Below, one piece after another: positions 34,275 to 47,212 of a stretch of 64,000 nucleotides of DNA (position 1 is its first letter; every line of letters starts with the position of its first letter). The position numbers and the translations under genes were made by a program. A model generated the notes under the pieces. That model was not told the origin of the DNA. It made no database searches and saw nothing but the letters and a program-made list of their open reading frames with translations. Source of the DNA: Bolinopsis microptera (lineage: Eukaryota; Ctenophora; Tentaculata; Lobata; Bolinopsidae); assembly GCF_026151205.1 (NCBI RefSeq), contig NC_087079.1, positions 6,978,169-7,042,168 on the forward strand. Reading direction: 5' to 3'.

Positions 34275-35809
34275 TGGTCAAGTTCGGAGACAACCTGTAC
34301 ATAAAATCAGTCACTAATTACACTCATTTCACTGCCATAAACGGTAAAATTAATTATAATTCCTCTGAAAGTCCAAGGGGTACAGGCTCTTCAGATATTA
34401 TACTCCTAACCTTTCTATAATGATATCTGGGTTCAAAATTTAAATAACTCAACCTTGGTGGAGACAGTGGCCACCTGAAAATTACAAAAATAAAGGAGCT
34501 GTAAATCACTTATGAAAAAAATATTTACTCCAAATTTCACAATTTAAAGTTACGTAAGACAGGTGGGTACTCAAAAAGTGCTGGTTGAGCAGGTTTGTCT
34601 GCTCAACACAGGTGGAGCAGCTCAATGACTACATGAGCTAATATAAGTGACTAGAACTAACCCTCTCATGCTTTTTAATTGCTCAAAAGTCCTAATATTT
34701 AATATTATGGGTTATACCAATCATATTTCATAGAATAGGATCCTCAGAATCGGCTCAACCGAGGTGGAGACAGCATAACATGCAGTTCAAAATCTGTTAT
34801 TCTGTAGTTTAGGAGCTGTAGAGTGACTGTGGCAGTCCATTTGCAATACCAATGATTCTAAATCATCTACCAACTCATATTACAAGGCATCCTTGCTGAA
34901 AAGTACACTCAACATAGGTGGAGACTCAAATTTGGCAAATTTGGGCGTAAATTTGACCTCAGAAGTTAAGGTTCTCCACCGCGGTTGAGTGGTTGATGGC
35001 TAGTTTGATGAGTTGTATACATGCTAAAGGGTCACCCAATGTTATTTCTTCCAGAAATCAACTGCCAAAGCTCAACTCAACCCGGCGGGGCCAGTTTTAA
35101 TGCATTTTTTAATGTTTTAATGTTTAATCAACAATTTCTCCACCTTGTTGAGTACCTTTTCACAACTTTGATAGTTTTTTCATTTGCTAGAACACTTTGC
35201 TTTAAGACAGAAGGGGTAACAGTTTTATGATCCCCTACAGTAGCGGTTAACAGAGCAGATTAGAATTAGTGATAAAACCAATGAATTTAGGCATGTTTGA
35301 CAGGCTTTTTACTGTTTCTTAATGAAAGATCTCCACCCTGTTGAGCGTCAATGGAAAAAACAAAATTTAACGGGAAGTAGAAAAGGCCGAGACGCAACTT
35401 TCTAGCTAACCTAGAACTCTCTAAACCTTTCTCCACCCCCGGTTGAGCAGCTTTGAAAAGTGCATTTAATTTCTCCACCTCGGTTGAGCATTTAAATAAA
35501 ATATTGATAAAACCATCAGATTGCAAATTTGATGTAGTTTGTGTTACCAATAACCTTTTCCACCTTAATCAAAAGTTTCTTCAACCAGAGCCAGTCTCCA
35601 CCTTAAATCTCCACCTTTTAAGGGTTTGTTTAATACCACCTGTATCTGCTCAACCGTTCAACCTTTTAATTTTATTTTTTTACTCAGAGAAAGTCCTGAA
35701 AAATGTCTTGTCAGCCATATAATCAGGGAGTTTCATTCTGTGTTGAGCTGGCTCCACCACACACTTCTAAAAAAGTAAAAAATGTACAGGTTGTCTCCGA
35801 ACTTGACCA
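34275..35809. mobile_element. 1.5-kb TA-flanked element with internal CTCCACC/GGTTGAGC array
   Basis: Perfect 28-bp terminal inverted repeats (34275-34302, 35782-35809; beginning TGGTCAAGTTCGGAGACAAC) are flanked by TA on both sides (34273-34274, 35810-35811), the Tc1/mariner-type target pattern. There is no transposase frame. The interior carries about a dozen copies of a near-palindromic motif CTCCACC-(2-5 bp)-GGTTGAG or its reverse, spaced tens to about 150 bases apart. GGTGGAG/CTCAACC orientation predominates in the left half and CTCCACC/GGTTGAG in the right half. Examples: 34753-34771, 34974-34992, 35327-35342, 35432-35449, 35473-35488. Confidence 0.88.
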
Positions 35810-36164
35810 TATTGGGGTTACTGTGGCTACATGGCGTTTAATACTAACCTTCTAACAATTTATGGGTATTATTATTTTATTTATAATTGTGGTCTTTATT
35901 ATTTACATAATAGAGGGTCATTTAAGTGTGTCTATGCTTAGTACAATATAGTAAATTGTAGTTTGTCAATAAGGAGCGCATACAACTATGGAGGCAAGTA
36001 ATGAAATCAAAATATTCTCTTGACAGGCCCACGATACAGCTCCAACGATTACCTTACAATTTGGATGTTCAAATTTTCCAGAGATCTGACAATTACTCTA
36101 GAAGTCTAGATACTGTCATCTGTTTAAAAGTAGTTTACAAAACAGTGGTTTACTTACTCTGGTA

Positions 36165-36645
36165 CTGTGGTTACTATGTGGTTACTATATGGTTACTATG
36201 TGGTTACTTTGTGGTTACTATGGTTACTATGTGGTTACTATGTGGTTACTATGGTTACTATGTGGTTACTATGTGGTTACTATGTGGTTACTATGTTGTT
36301 ACTATGTGGTTACTATGTGGTTACTATGTGGTTACTATGGTTACTATGTGGTTACTATGTGGTTACTATGTGGTTACTATGTGGTTACTATGTGGTTACT
36401 ATGGTTACTATGGTTACTATGTGGTTACTATGTGGTTACTATGTGGTTACTATATGGTTACTATGTGGTTACTATGTGGTTACTATGGTTACTATGTGGT
36501 TACTATGTGGTTACTATGTGGTTACTATATGGTTACTATGTGGTTACTATGTGGTTACTATGGTTACTATGTGGTTACTATGTGGTTACTATGTGGTTAC
36601 TATGTGGTTACTATGGTTACTATGTGGTTACTATGGTTACTATTA
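36165..36645. repeat. GGTTACTATGT minisatellite
   Basis: Mostly 11-bp GGTTACTATGT units mixed with 9-bp GGTTACTAT variants for about 480 bases. Mixed unit lengths keep several plus-strand frames open (poly WLLCGYYVVT-type translations), which are artefacts. Confidence 0.96.
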
Positions 36646-37403
36646 CTCTGGTATCTACAGAGTTACGGTCATTAGTTCAGACCTTCTTGCAGAACCACAC
36701 GTTTTCTAAACTATCAACACCTAGGATCTATTTCCTGCCATTTCTCTAGAATATCGATAAAACTTGATCTTTAAACTGTTCTCATTTCCATCTCTGGTGG
36801 CATTATTAGACTTGATATGTAATTCAAAGAACTTGCAAGAGATTCCTACCATTTCTTGAATATCAATGATTAAATATTTAAACTGATTCAAATCTCAGTT
36901 CCCCCGGTGGTGGCATTACCTGGCCTGCTAATTGTTATCCATAAAACGTACACAGAACTTGATAAGAATCTAAAGTGGTTTGTGATGAGTATGCTTGCTA
37001 ATGCTACAGAGCTAAATAGAGCAGAGCTTTGTAAATATTGTCTGATGTGAGACGGGAAGAATGGAGGACTGCTGAGAACAGGGGGCATTTACATGTCAGT
37101 CATATCGACTGTAGAGTGTAGCTGTTGTTGTAAATTGCAGCTCAGAACAGTATGATAAATCGGCGGCGCAATTTTAAGTTCTTCTAATTTTAGGTCAGAC
37201 TTACTGATTTTTTCCCTGGAAAAGCCAATTTTTTGTTGGATTTTCGAAAAATAGTAGTGACTAAAGTAACTCCCTGCCCCTCTATAACCATACTGCTCAT
37301 GTCTGAATTACGAGCAATCTAAAACCGCTTAACTCCAGACATCGGTCACCTTCTTCCACTTCACGCCGGTAAAACGTAATCGGTTCTGACATCTTGATCA
37401 TCA

Positions 37404-37473
37404 CGTGGTCACGTGAACAGCACGTGACCACGTGCTGATCAGCACGTGATCACGTGCTGTTCACGTGACCACG
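37404..37473. promoter_or_regulatory. 70-bp palindrome packed with CACGTG boxes
   Basis: Arms 37404-37438 and 37439-37473 are reverse complements with a single mismatch (37428/37449). Seven CACGTG E-boxes lie at 37402, 37410, 37421, 37429, 37443, 37451 and 37462. Such a site would bind bHLH-type dimers cooperatively if used in vivo. It is followed by two copies of GACGTCGGGACTCTT (about 37490-37523). It might be an enhancer, a promoter or a recombination-generated palindrome. Confidence 0.7.
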
Positions 37474-38048
37474 CCTTCTGCGGGAAGGTAGACGTCGGGA
37501 CTCTTACGAGACGTCGGGACTCTTTCCAGTGGTGAAGGCAGCTGAGGATCAGGTTTTATGTAATAAGTTGAATAATCAGATCTGTAAAGGTTGCAGGGAG
37601 CATTATTATTAGTTATTAGTACTTTACAGTGTAGTTGTGTTGTTATACCGCTGAAGTGTGGGGTTAAGGTATGAGATTAAGGGGTGATGGCTATGTAAAG
37701 TTTAACATTTTCTTTGCTTCAGTGAACTCAGATCATTAAGAGGAGCTGGAAATACTTCATAATATGTAATGGATAGTTCGCATACTTTAGTAGATAGACT
37801 GCAGTAAACTTCAGCGCAGTAATACTCAGCTGAGTTAGTGATCCCATGTTCAGTTGACTGAGATCCGTATTTGATTTGAATGTGAGTAAAAATCCACAAG
37901 TGCGCCAGGAATTTCTCACCAACCTCCAGGAACAGGAATTTAGCAGACCATTATGACACCTGCCCGTTGAGAACACAACAAATTATCAGCTGGCAGCTGG
38001 CTAACAAGACCTTTCAGCTGGCAAACAAGACCTTTCAGCGGGGTATGT

Positions 38049-38255
38049 TCAGACAGCACGCTCCCTGGGGAGATACAGAGTATTCTAGAACATTCCACTT
38101 AAAGTGCTACAGTTGCTAGGTTACAGATGCTCAGTTGCTAGGTTACAGTTGCTAGGTTACAGTTGCTAGGTTACAGTTGCTAGGTTACAGTAAACAGACA
38201 GCACGCTCCCTGGGGAGATACAGAGTATTCTAGAACATTCCACTTAAAGTGCTAA
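38049..38255. repeat. Long direct duplication bracketing a GTTGCTAGGTTACA array
   Basis: Two copies of a block of about 60 bp (CAGACAGCACGCTCCCTGGG onward to AAAGTGCTA) at about 38049-38109 and 38195-38255 flank five copies of a 14-15-bp unit GTTGCTAGGTTACA. Elsewhere from 37480 to 39100 no gene is recognised. Confidence 0.88.
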
Positions 38256-39109
38256 CTTAAATACATGCTTAACATACTTAGGATCCCAGTATTTAATCAA
38301 ACCCTCAATTACCTCCCCTCATTTAGCAATTAAACCACTCAATCTGAGTGTCATCAGGGCTATCAGATCACCTTCCAGACTCCCTAAATGCTATTTCATC
38401 TACAGTTCCCTGCATCTACAGTTGCATCTACAGTTCCCTGCACAACGTGTGGAGCTCCGGTCTAGTCTGAGACCAGGGCAGCATGTTAACTTTCCATGCT
38501 CGCCATCATTATGTGATTCATCTGTAGTGTAAACAACTGATCCCGAGGAGCTATCATCATGACGCACGCAAAGAACCTGGCTTTAACGTGCATTACGGCG
38601 GTTAATCACAATATTTACATTTATGCAGGGCTATTCACGTTGCAGATGATAGCTAGATTTAATGCGGTTAGTAGCCCTGAAAAGGTTACAATTTGATTCC
38701 CAATGGAGAGTGCGCCCTCAGTGCGCCCTCAGTGTGGCTGATAAATGGTGAACTGTACAAGTTGACGAGAGTCGTAAGGAGGAAAGTGAACAGTTTTCTG
38801 ACGCCGAGCTAGATTTAGTGAGGCCACTCCTGGTTTAAGTGTTCAGGTTGATATTTACTGTTTACTGTTTAGTGTTTTCCATTTAACACCCAGAAAAACA
38901 CTAACTAGAAGAATGTGGGAGACAACAGGAATGTTGGCTACTTTTTTGATGCTATAGGTGGTGGGAGGCGGTTTAACACTTACTTTTTTTATTTTTTATC
39001 TCACACTTATTTTACTTCGGAGTATTCCAACAGCCACATTGTTACACAAGTGTAACTAGCCAATTACAGGAAGCCGAAGGATTTAATTAGGCCAGTGACG
39101 GTTAAGGTA

Positions 39110-39343
39110 GTGTGTACCATACTTTCTTCGCCCGAGACTTCGCTGCAATGGACAGCTTCTCATTTAACCCTCACACACGATTTCTCGAATATTCGGCTGA
39201 GTAGATCGGGGGGCTGCATAGACCACTCAGGATCTTTAGCTGAATGTCGACGACACTCACCCCACGACTAGGCAGGCAGTGGGTTTCGAACTCGCAATCT
39301 CACGATTACAAATCCGATGATTAACCAACTACGCTACCTGGCC
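39110..39343 (-). mobile_element. tRNA-derived SINE-like repeat
   Basis: On the minus strand GGCCAGGTAGCGTAGTTGGT contains an A box (TAGCGTAGTTGG). Next comes an anticodon-like loop TTTGTAA (Thr-type) and a B box GAGTTCGAAACCC. The anticodon stem is imperfect and no intact acceptor stem forms, so it is not a functional tRNA gene. A body of about 160 bp follows. The first bases GGCCAGGTAGCGTA are duplicated (39343-39361). Boundaries are approximate. Confidence 0.6.
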
Positions 39344-39412
39344 GTTATACGCTACCTGGCCTAAAATGTGTGCTATAAATATAAATTTATAAATAAGTTA
39401 CACAGATCTCAC

Positions 39413-39432
39413 CTGGTCCAGTAACTAAACAT
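39413..39432 (-). CDS. Possible very short first coding exon (minus strand)
   Basis: On the minus strand ATG TTT AGT TAC TGG ACC AG|GTGAGA gives six codons (MFSYWT) plus two bases into a good donor, phase 2 again. Too short to be convincing alone; reported because it matches the phase pattern of other candidate first exons of the minus-strand gene. Confidence 0.2.
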
Positions 39433-40369
39433 GTTGTCTAGACAGGATCTCCATGCTGGACACCAACCCCCAACTCCATACTAGAGCTCCACACCAACTC
39501 CCAGCTCCATCACTAGACTCCAGAGGTCCACACCATCTCTTGTGATGTCTGGAGAACCACCGGCTCTGTTTGGTCTACGTGGTCTCGACCAGCAGAGACG
39601 TGATCTCAGCTCATAACTCTACTCACAACATCCCTAATTGAATTGTTCAAGTTATTCTTTGGTCACCTGGGCTGGTTCGGGTACGTTTCCGATGTAAAAT
39701 ATGATTCAGACAACCGAGAAAGTGGTGTTCATTTCAGTAAAATAAGTGCTTGGAGAAAGTTAGGTATAATACCACACTGTACATGTTAGAGATCACTGTA
39801 TAATATGATAAAGAACACAGTGTATGTTAGAGGACACAATTTATGTTAGAGGACGTAAAATAGAGGAGACAAAGTAGAGGACCTGTGTATCACGTGATTG
39901 CACTCTGTAGTTTGTATCATTACATTCTATTGTTTATTGTAGAGTGGGTAACTTTGTGTTGTTGTACTAGAAATAATGAGACTCCCAGAACCTGCAACTT
40001 CAGGAGTACTACTGAGTACTGATTGTATCTTGTGGCCAGGCCCCTTGAAGAGTCTCCTCTCTTCTTATTGGTGGAGAGGTGTACGGATTGCTGGTGGTGG
40101 ATGAGTAGGTGCTATATTCATTAATTTTACAAAGATATGGTAGAGTTATCCTGCACTTAAAAGTTAACGTGACGACTGTTAATGGAAATAAATAACGGGA
40201 ACCTCCCCAATATTTGTTATTTCTAGGATCTCTAAGTAGTAGAGTATAGAGTGCCATCATTGTTTAGAAATACCTGTCCATCACACTACCCGTCCATCAC
40301 TCTACAGAGTATGACATGTTGTTATTTGCTGGGATCATAATGCCCCCTGATGTCAGAGACCTGCATCTA

Positions 40370-40470
40370 CAATCTACTTACCATCTACAATCTACAATCT
40401 ACATACCATCTACAATCTACAATCTACAATCTACAATCTACAATCTACAATCTACAATCTACATTCTACA
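40370..40470. repeat. CTACAAT microsatellite
   Basis: A 7-bp AATCTAC unit repeated about ten times with a few variants. The open frame over it is an artefact. Confidence 0.92.
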
Positions 40471-40479
40471 TACGAGAAC

Positions 40480-43400
40480 AGAATACATCAGCTCCTCCCT
40501 ACAGAAATAAACTGCACTTGTAATGATCATATCAAATGATTTCACAGCAGGCTTGTAACTTGTTACCATCGGATCTAAATATTAAAATTATAGATGATGA
40601 CGTCACAGCTGCTGAGAGTGACGTCACAGAAAAGGGCTACACCCTGTGTGAAACAAGCTCGTATTATGGTGATCAAATTTTGAGTTGAGTAGGAACTAGG
40701 ATTACAACAGATCATATATTTAAGGTGCAGCACGAAGATTACGTATGACTTATGAGTTGTGGGAATAGTTTTAGAAAGATATGAGGATAGGCATTATGTA
40801 GCGGATTAGGAATGTTACAGACAGCGGTTCACCTGTTCACTAGTCCACTGAGTAACCTGTTACCTGTTAACAAGGTTACCTAGGTTACCTAGGTCCTAGG
40901 TTACTGTCACTGGGCAGACATTCTTGATAAGCTTGTACAATCAGAGTGATATATTTTGTGATAGTTCCACTGAACAATAATATACACCCGTTTCTGAACT
41001 CCTCACTGATAAGTGATTACAGATAGGTCTAGACTCTAGCTAAACAGTGTCATTGCAGACTGCTAGAGTTACTAATTCTGTAACTGATAAAACTCTGATC
41101 AAAAATCAGGACTAGACCATTAAATTGTGAAAACAAAATGCAGTAGCTAATCAGTAATGCTTCCAACTGATAAGTATTTCTTTCCTAAGTTAACCTAGCA
41201 ATGACGTATTAGACCCCTCAACAGTGTCCACAACTCCAGTGAAGCAGCATCTTAGTGTCTCACTATTTAAAACACAGCAGATATGAAGTTCTCCCTGCAG
41301 ACTGTCCCTCACGTAATATTTCGTATTTCCAGGAACATGGGAACATGTTGTGAACACTGTGAAAGTTACTGTTATATTTACTGAGAAAGGGTTACTATTA
41401 CAAATTTACAAGTATTACAGTTCATAGGCCACAGTCACTTTGAGCCCCTCAAATTAACCTCGCCCTCCATTGTTTCATCTGCTTTAACTTAATCATCTCC
41501 CCATTTTATCTAATCAGTGGTATAGGAAGGTTTTTATTCGATTTAGTTTTCCGAAAGTTTCTAGAAAATTGCTTAAATCTCAAGTTTTGACAAAGGTGAC
41601 CCTCCAATTGAATATGCAATTGAATATTCCCCAATTAGCGGTGTGTGATATCATGGATCCCATTATTTTAGTACCAGTCGAGTAAACTATTTTCCATAAC
41701 ACTCTACAGTCTACACTTTATCACCCCAGGGCCTGGCCCTCTTATCATATAACTGTCATAGGTGATGACGCCAGTTAAAGGTGACACCTTTCCATGACGA
41801 AATGTCACAGTTTCCATGACGACATGTCACAGTTCACACTGTCACAGTTTACACAGCGTGAACACTGTGATAACACCATGACGACACAACAGTTACAGAT
41901 TTATTTAAACCTGTTAAGTGTTAACTCGCGTGTCATAATCAGGTTTGCAACTTGTACCGCCTCGTGCTCTGCAGCTTGTATCACCCCGTAGTCAACCAAA
42001 TTCCAACAATCTTCTGAAAGATCAGGGTTAAATTTAAACTGAGCCCCGCACCAAATTAGGTGATGTGAACAGAATTCCGACCAGATTATGAGGTGTAAGT
42101 TAGAGGGTTATTATGAAATTATGGAGATTGTGAGGGTGGTTATTCAGAAATCACATTACAATTATGATAACATGTTTGGGGCCTGATTTAAGGTTATGTC
42201 ACTTCTAAAATGTGGGTTATTGGCTGTATTAATATTCGTGGCGGTGATTCTTGGCACTGTACAGATTTTGTAAATTGTGATAGGCAGTGTGATTATCGTG
42301 AAAGTAGGATGAGGGTGACAGTAAATCGTTTCAGGCTTCTCAGTTTTCTGATAACATTAACTGAGAACGTTTCTATTGAATCTGTATGATAAGGTATAAT
42401 GTTATCATGTTATAGAGGATATACAGATAGTGAATATTAGTACCACTAAAATTACGTCATTGTTGACATTGTGAGAGGTCGGCTGATTTGTGTCAAACTG
42501 AAAATAGGGGGTGACATCTAATGATTACAGGCTTCTCACTTTTCTGATAGGATTGACCGTAAACACTTATATTGCATCATCATATCACATAACACTATAA
42601 GGGGGGTACAATGAATGTGAGTACTTCACAAAGGTAATGTATAACGTCATTGTATTCCCCGGAACTTAAAGGTTTCCGGGTGGATTCTATGAGGAATTTG
42701 GGGCCTGTATAGCTGTATAGGTGCTAATATGAAATATCCCTCGCTCTTCATAGGCTGATAAAGGTTTTTGTGTAATATGATCTACCTATTAACAGTTACT
42801 AAATACCAGAAAGATAATGGATTGTGTATTATAAGGGATGTTAATGATAATTATAAGATAACACCCCCTATTTTATGATAAAGGGGGCGACGTTGTAAAG
42901 ATATGGCACCCCACTGTAGGGCGACCTTGTAAAGATATGGCACCCCACTGTACCCCGCTTTGTGTTGTCTCCCCAGAATTCGATTACCAGCGAGAAATCA
43001 TCAGTGTCAAATCCGCCTAACAGGTTATTGGGCGCGGGGCGTGTTATTATTGGAGTGGGATTATGCGGGTGATTATTTGGTGTTTTATATTAGTTACCTG
43101 TTACCAGTTAGGTGGGGATAAGGTTACATAGGATATGTATCTTGTCAAGACTCTGGAATTGGGCCAAATTTGTGGGTAATTATCTGCAAATTTGCACTAG
43201 CCGAAGTATGTGAGAATGTTACCGTGAAGTATGTGAGAACGTTGCCGTGAAGTTACCGTTCAAGGTATGAACATTCATCAAATTGTTCCCAGCCAAAAAT
43301 AGAATGCGAAGAAGTTTAGATTTCCAAATTCCACACCGGTGTCGATTTTCGCCAATTTGGACCTTGAGCCTTTTCTAAACACACTCACAATTCTTATCAG

Positions 43401-43725
43401 AATCCCCGTTTAAGTCCTCTGTTTTATGATGAACTTTGAATAAGAGAATATTTAATAATTAATTTGAGATGAGAAATGTAAGGTGAGGAGAATTAGATTC
43501 TCGCCAGAAAACGGAAATAACTCTTAAAATAAATAATCACATGATAATATCATACTCCAAAACACGTCGTGATGAATGTTTCTTCGTAAATGTGCCAAGT
43601 GAAATAACACTTGAGATAAGCACTTAAGTACACACTTAAATGTATAATAAGTCTTGTTTGAATTTGGCAAATATCAACATTAAGTTCTCCCCACCCTAGT
43701 GAAAATAATGTACCATAAAAAATGG
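40480..43725. other. No gene recognised; small tandem duplications
   Basis: Contains short duplications at 42888-42960 (two copies of GGGCGACNTTGTAAAGATAT with GGCACCCCACTGTA) and 43202-43250 (GAAGTATGTGAGAA(T/C)GTT). Repeated CCATGACGA(A/C)ATGTCACAG occurs around 41793-41835. No exon could be supported. Confidence 0.45.
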
Positions 43726-43734
43726 GCATACTAT

Positions 43735-43915
43735 AACCGTTACACTGGAGTGTAACCATGGTAACCGTTACACTGGAGTGTAACCATGGTAACCGTTACA
43801 CTGGAGTGTAACCATGGTAACCGTTACACTGGAGTGTAACCATGGTAACCGTTACACTAGAGTGTAACCATGGTAACCGTTACACTGGAGTGTAACCATG
43901 GTAACCGTTACAGCT
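43735..43915. repeat. 28-bp palindromic-unit array, six copies
   Basis: The unit contains GTTACACTGGAGTGTAACC followed by ATGGTAACC. Each unit has internal dyad symmetry (GGTTACACT/AGTGTAACC), so the array can fold into a row of hairpins. One copy has TAGAG for TGGAG. Confidence 0.95.
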
Positions 43916-45534
43916 GATCAGGCCCACAGTTAACGGAGGAGAGTTGATTGAGGACCTGTCGATTATCAGAATGTCGTCTGGGACAGGTTGCTAAATTATA
44001 TGGAGATTATTTGATCTGCAGTAATAGACCCCGGACCCCTGAGGCATGCTTTCTACACGTGGTATATAATAGTGTACCAGAGAGTGGTAAAAAGCTTATA
44101 ATTTTGCAGGCGAGGGATCATCTTGCAATTATCATACATTCGATACCATTTTACAAATACCTTTTAACTTGTAGTGGATTTACCGCCGAGTAAATGGTTT
44201 GATTGTAGCTATTGTCAGGATATAATGATCTTGGACTACTTAAAGTTTATGTTGATTTTAGGATCAAATAGGTTTTTAGTTTAAACAACATTTTATGAAG
44301 GTTTGTCGCATGAATGTTTCCAAATCAGTGGAAGATTTAAAAGGAAACTGCTACTATAAAAAATAATAGCGAGGAAAACACGCAAATAATTTAAACACTT
44401 TAACATCAAAAAGTCCAACCGTGTAGCAGTTAAATTATTCATGATAACCAAATTGAGGGGGGCTTTTATTCGTGGGCCTAGTCATTATTCGAAGATAAGC
44501 TCACTAAATACTCACATTATGAAGATTTAAAATTATGCAAGAGAAATTTTTAAAATAAAAAACTTGATCCTTTGAAAACGCATTGAAATGTTAAGCATTT
44601 AATAACTCAATCTTGAAGCGAATTCAAGATAAACCGCATATTGCGACCACGAGTTATTAGTGCACTGAGTAAGTATTACCACCTCCGCAGTACTTCAGAT
44701 AATACAAATCTCGCTTTTAAATAAGATTTAAATATAGGATACAGCTACCCAGTTTAAGTGAGTCTAACTACCCGTACAACAAGGACATATCCACTGGGAT
44801 CATCATGTTACACAACATTTCACTGGTAATCTTGTAGTTCTTTTCTCTTTGTAAGAGAACCGGGGTTATCTGTTGCATTTCAGTACTGTTTTTACAAGCT
44901 CTCTATCACAGGGGTTATCTAGAATTATCTAGAATTATATTGTAATATCGGTAACTTGTCTACGTTTTCAGCCGATCCTTAGTGCCCATATTAAATATGC
45001 AGTATCAGTAAGTTATTATATAGTATACAGGTTATAGTACTAACCTACTATTACTAGGTATACTGCCGACTACTACTGACTAAAATACTCTACATTATAG
45101 ACAATCGTCCATTCTATCGTACAATGATCTGGTTACTGTTACTTGGTTACATATTCTCATTGCTCTCAGTCCTGGTTTACAGCTTTACCAATTCCCTTTG
45201 ACCTTAAATCAGACTTTATGTGACCATTTTAGATGCTCTTCTTGAATTTTAATGGTAGTATTTGTCACTTTATCGACTTTCTATTGTTCCATCCCTCTAT
45301 TTTCTTACTTCTCTTCTAAATCTTGTAAAACTTGTCGAAATTAGATCGAACAATCACTCAAAGTGCACTTAATATAATGTGATATTGATTTAGAACAGTC
45401 TTATCACGGTTCTACACAGTGTTACTGTATTATATCTAGTAACTTTTTACCTGACTGGAATACTGCCAGTCTAGCTAGATAAAGCAGGAATCTAGAGTGT
45501 TACAGTGTTACAAGAGATTTGTAACAGGGTGATA

Positions 45535-45795
45535 ATGTTGAAAGTGATGGATTATACCACGACCTTGTGCTGTTTACCGTTACTGTGCGCTACTAGACGA
45601 AACTCTGGTTACCAAAATGGTTACCATGGTTACAGTAGTGATGGTAACAGTAGCGATGGTAACAGAAGTGAAAGTAACGATAGTGATAGTAAATGTAGTG
45701 ATAGTAACTGTATGTTTTGTAATGGAGAATCTGATGAAAGCAGTAGTGAGGGATCTGAACCTACCCACCTATCTGTGACGACAATCTACCGCCAG
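45535..45795 (+). CDS. Candidate first coding exon, Ser/Asp/Asn-rich protein
   Basis: From ATG at 45535 an 87-codon frame runs to the donor CGCCAG|GTAAAT (45796), ending in phase 0. It begins MLKVMDYTTTLCCLPLLCAT (weakly hydrophobic). A low-complexity stretch follows (SSDGNSSDGNRSESNDSDSK) with Cys residues (KCSDSNCMFCN), then SDESSSEGSEPTHLS. Phase 0 matches the acceptor of 47213-47367, 1.4 kb downstream, and the acidic composition continues there. The Ser/Asp tract comes from AG(C/T)GAT(A/G)GTAAC repeats, so the frame could partly be a minisatellite by-product. Frame continues to 45966 if the donor is not used. Confidence 0.42.
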
Positions 45796-47212
45796 GTAAA
45801 TGTGCCCTGTTTCTCCACTTCAATCTTATCCCGATTAGTCTGCATTTTCTCAGATGCCCAAGAAGTGTTCATTTACAAAATGTTGTGTTACATCCGCTGT
45901 GAGAATAAAAACTTGGCACGGCGCAGTGAGAATTTTGTGCCAGAGTGGGATCTGGGCTGGGTTTAAGAGGTCATTAACTGCGGGGTAATTACCAAATTAG
46001 TCGGCACATTTCATTTGAATTGTACGGGATATATCTTATATCTACCGTACTACCGTACAATACGGGATATATCTCCCTTCCCTGGATTATATCCAGTAAA
46101 ATCACTTAAACAATTGTGAAGATCTCGTGAGCTCAGTAACTATTTTAGTGTAGTCAAGATCTGCAGTGCTCGAATCTGGTCAGTAAGTTTTGGGAAACAC
46201 AAGACTTCAAACAGAGTGTACTGTAAGATAGGAGTTAGATTACTGTGGTTAGATTAACATATTAGCCTGGAATTGGTGCCTTGGTTACCATACATTGGGC
46301 AGAGTTATCATGTACGATATTATGGTCTCTTATAATGTGATCTCTGATGTATTATTGTTGAGGTGCCCAACAAATAATATTCAATATTATGCATGTCAGT
46401 GGTTGTGCACTAAATGAAGATTCTGTCACAATGTAAGAAACATCCGCCTTAATTCACGTACAACTTTCTCCAAAATATTATTCATATATTCAGCCACAAA
46501 ATCTAATAACATCCAAATATTGTCTGTCGTTACGCGGCCGTCTCTAAATTACTTAGAAGTTGTGGCGGACATACCTGTGCAATTATACATATGTGTCTGG
46601 TAATTTAGAGGCCTCCCAATCAAACCATATTTGGGATAATTATAGAGATATTAGATATGTTTGTTAGCTGGGAATTTACCATCACCTTTTCTGGAAGAGA
46701 TATTTAGTCGTGAGTCTACTAAGAAAGCTGTGTAGAGTTAGAGTTAGAGTACTATCTTGCCGTCATTAAAGGGTTTTTTTTCAAATTAGTGACCGAAATT
46801 ATATTTGATCAAAATATTCTTATTTGGGTTTGAGCAGATTGTCCTTTAAACAAAGGACTGGAATTGCGATGATGATACGATGTAGTGATACCAAGGGCCT
46901 GGCTATGATTAGCACGCCTGTTTTGATCAGATTATCAGAATGACAATGCCTGATCACTGATGCCTTAGAACAATCGTTATCTTGGTCACAATGAATTGGG
47001 AGCACACGGCGTTTCGTGTCAATATTTGTAGCGTATTTATTGGAACGCGCGATGACGTTTTTGTAGTAAGTCAACTCTTGTCAACGAATTTTCGCGCGTC
47101 TTTTGCTGCGCGCGTACCCATGTGTTATGCTCTGCAAATTATACTTAATTTTAGCGCTATTCTTGTTAAATTTCCGGATCATAACTTGAGAACTAATCTT
47201 ATTTATTTACAG

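Noticed and set aside
36001..36749. Three overlapping plus-strand frames rich in WLLCGYY
   Set aside because: Minisatellite translation in three frames at once is an artefact.
39270..39343. Functional tRNA-Thr gene on the minus strand
   Set aside because: A and B boxes are present, but anticodon and acceptor stems do not pair; it reads as the head of a SINE.
46982..47212. In-frame upstream extension of the 47213 exon
   Set aside because: The frame is open by chance through the intron; the strong acceptor TTATTTACAG and the change in composition mark the exon start.
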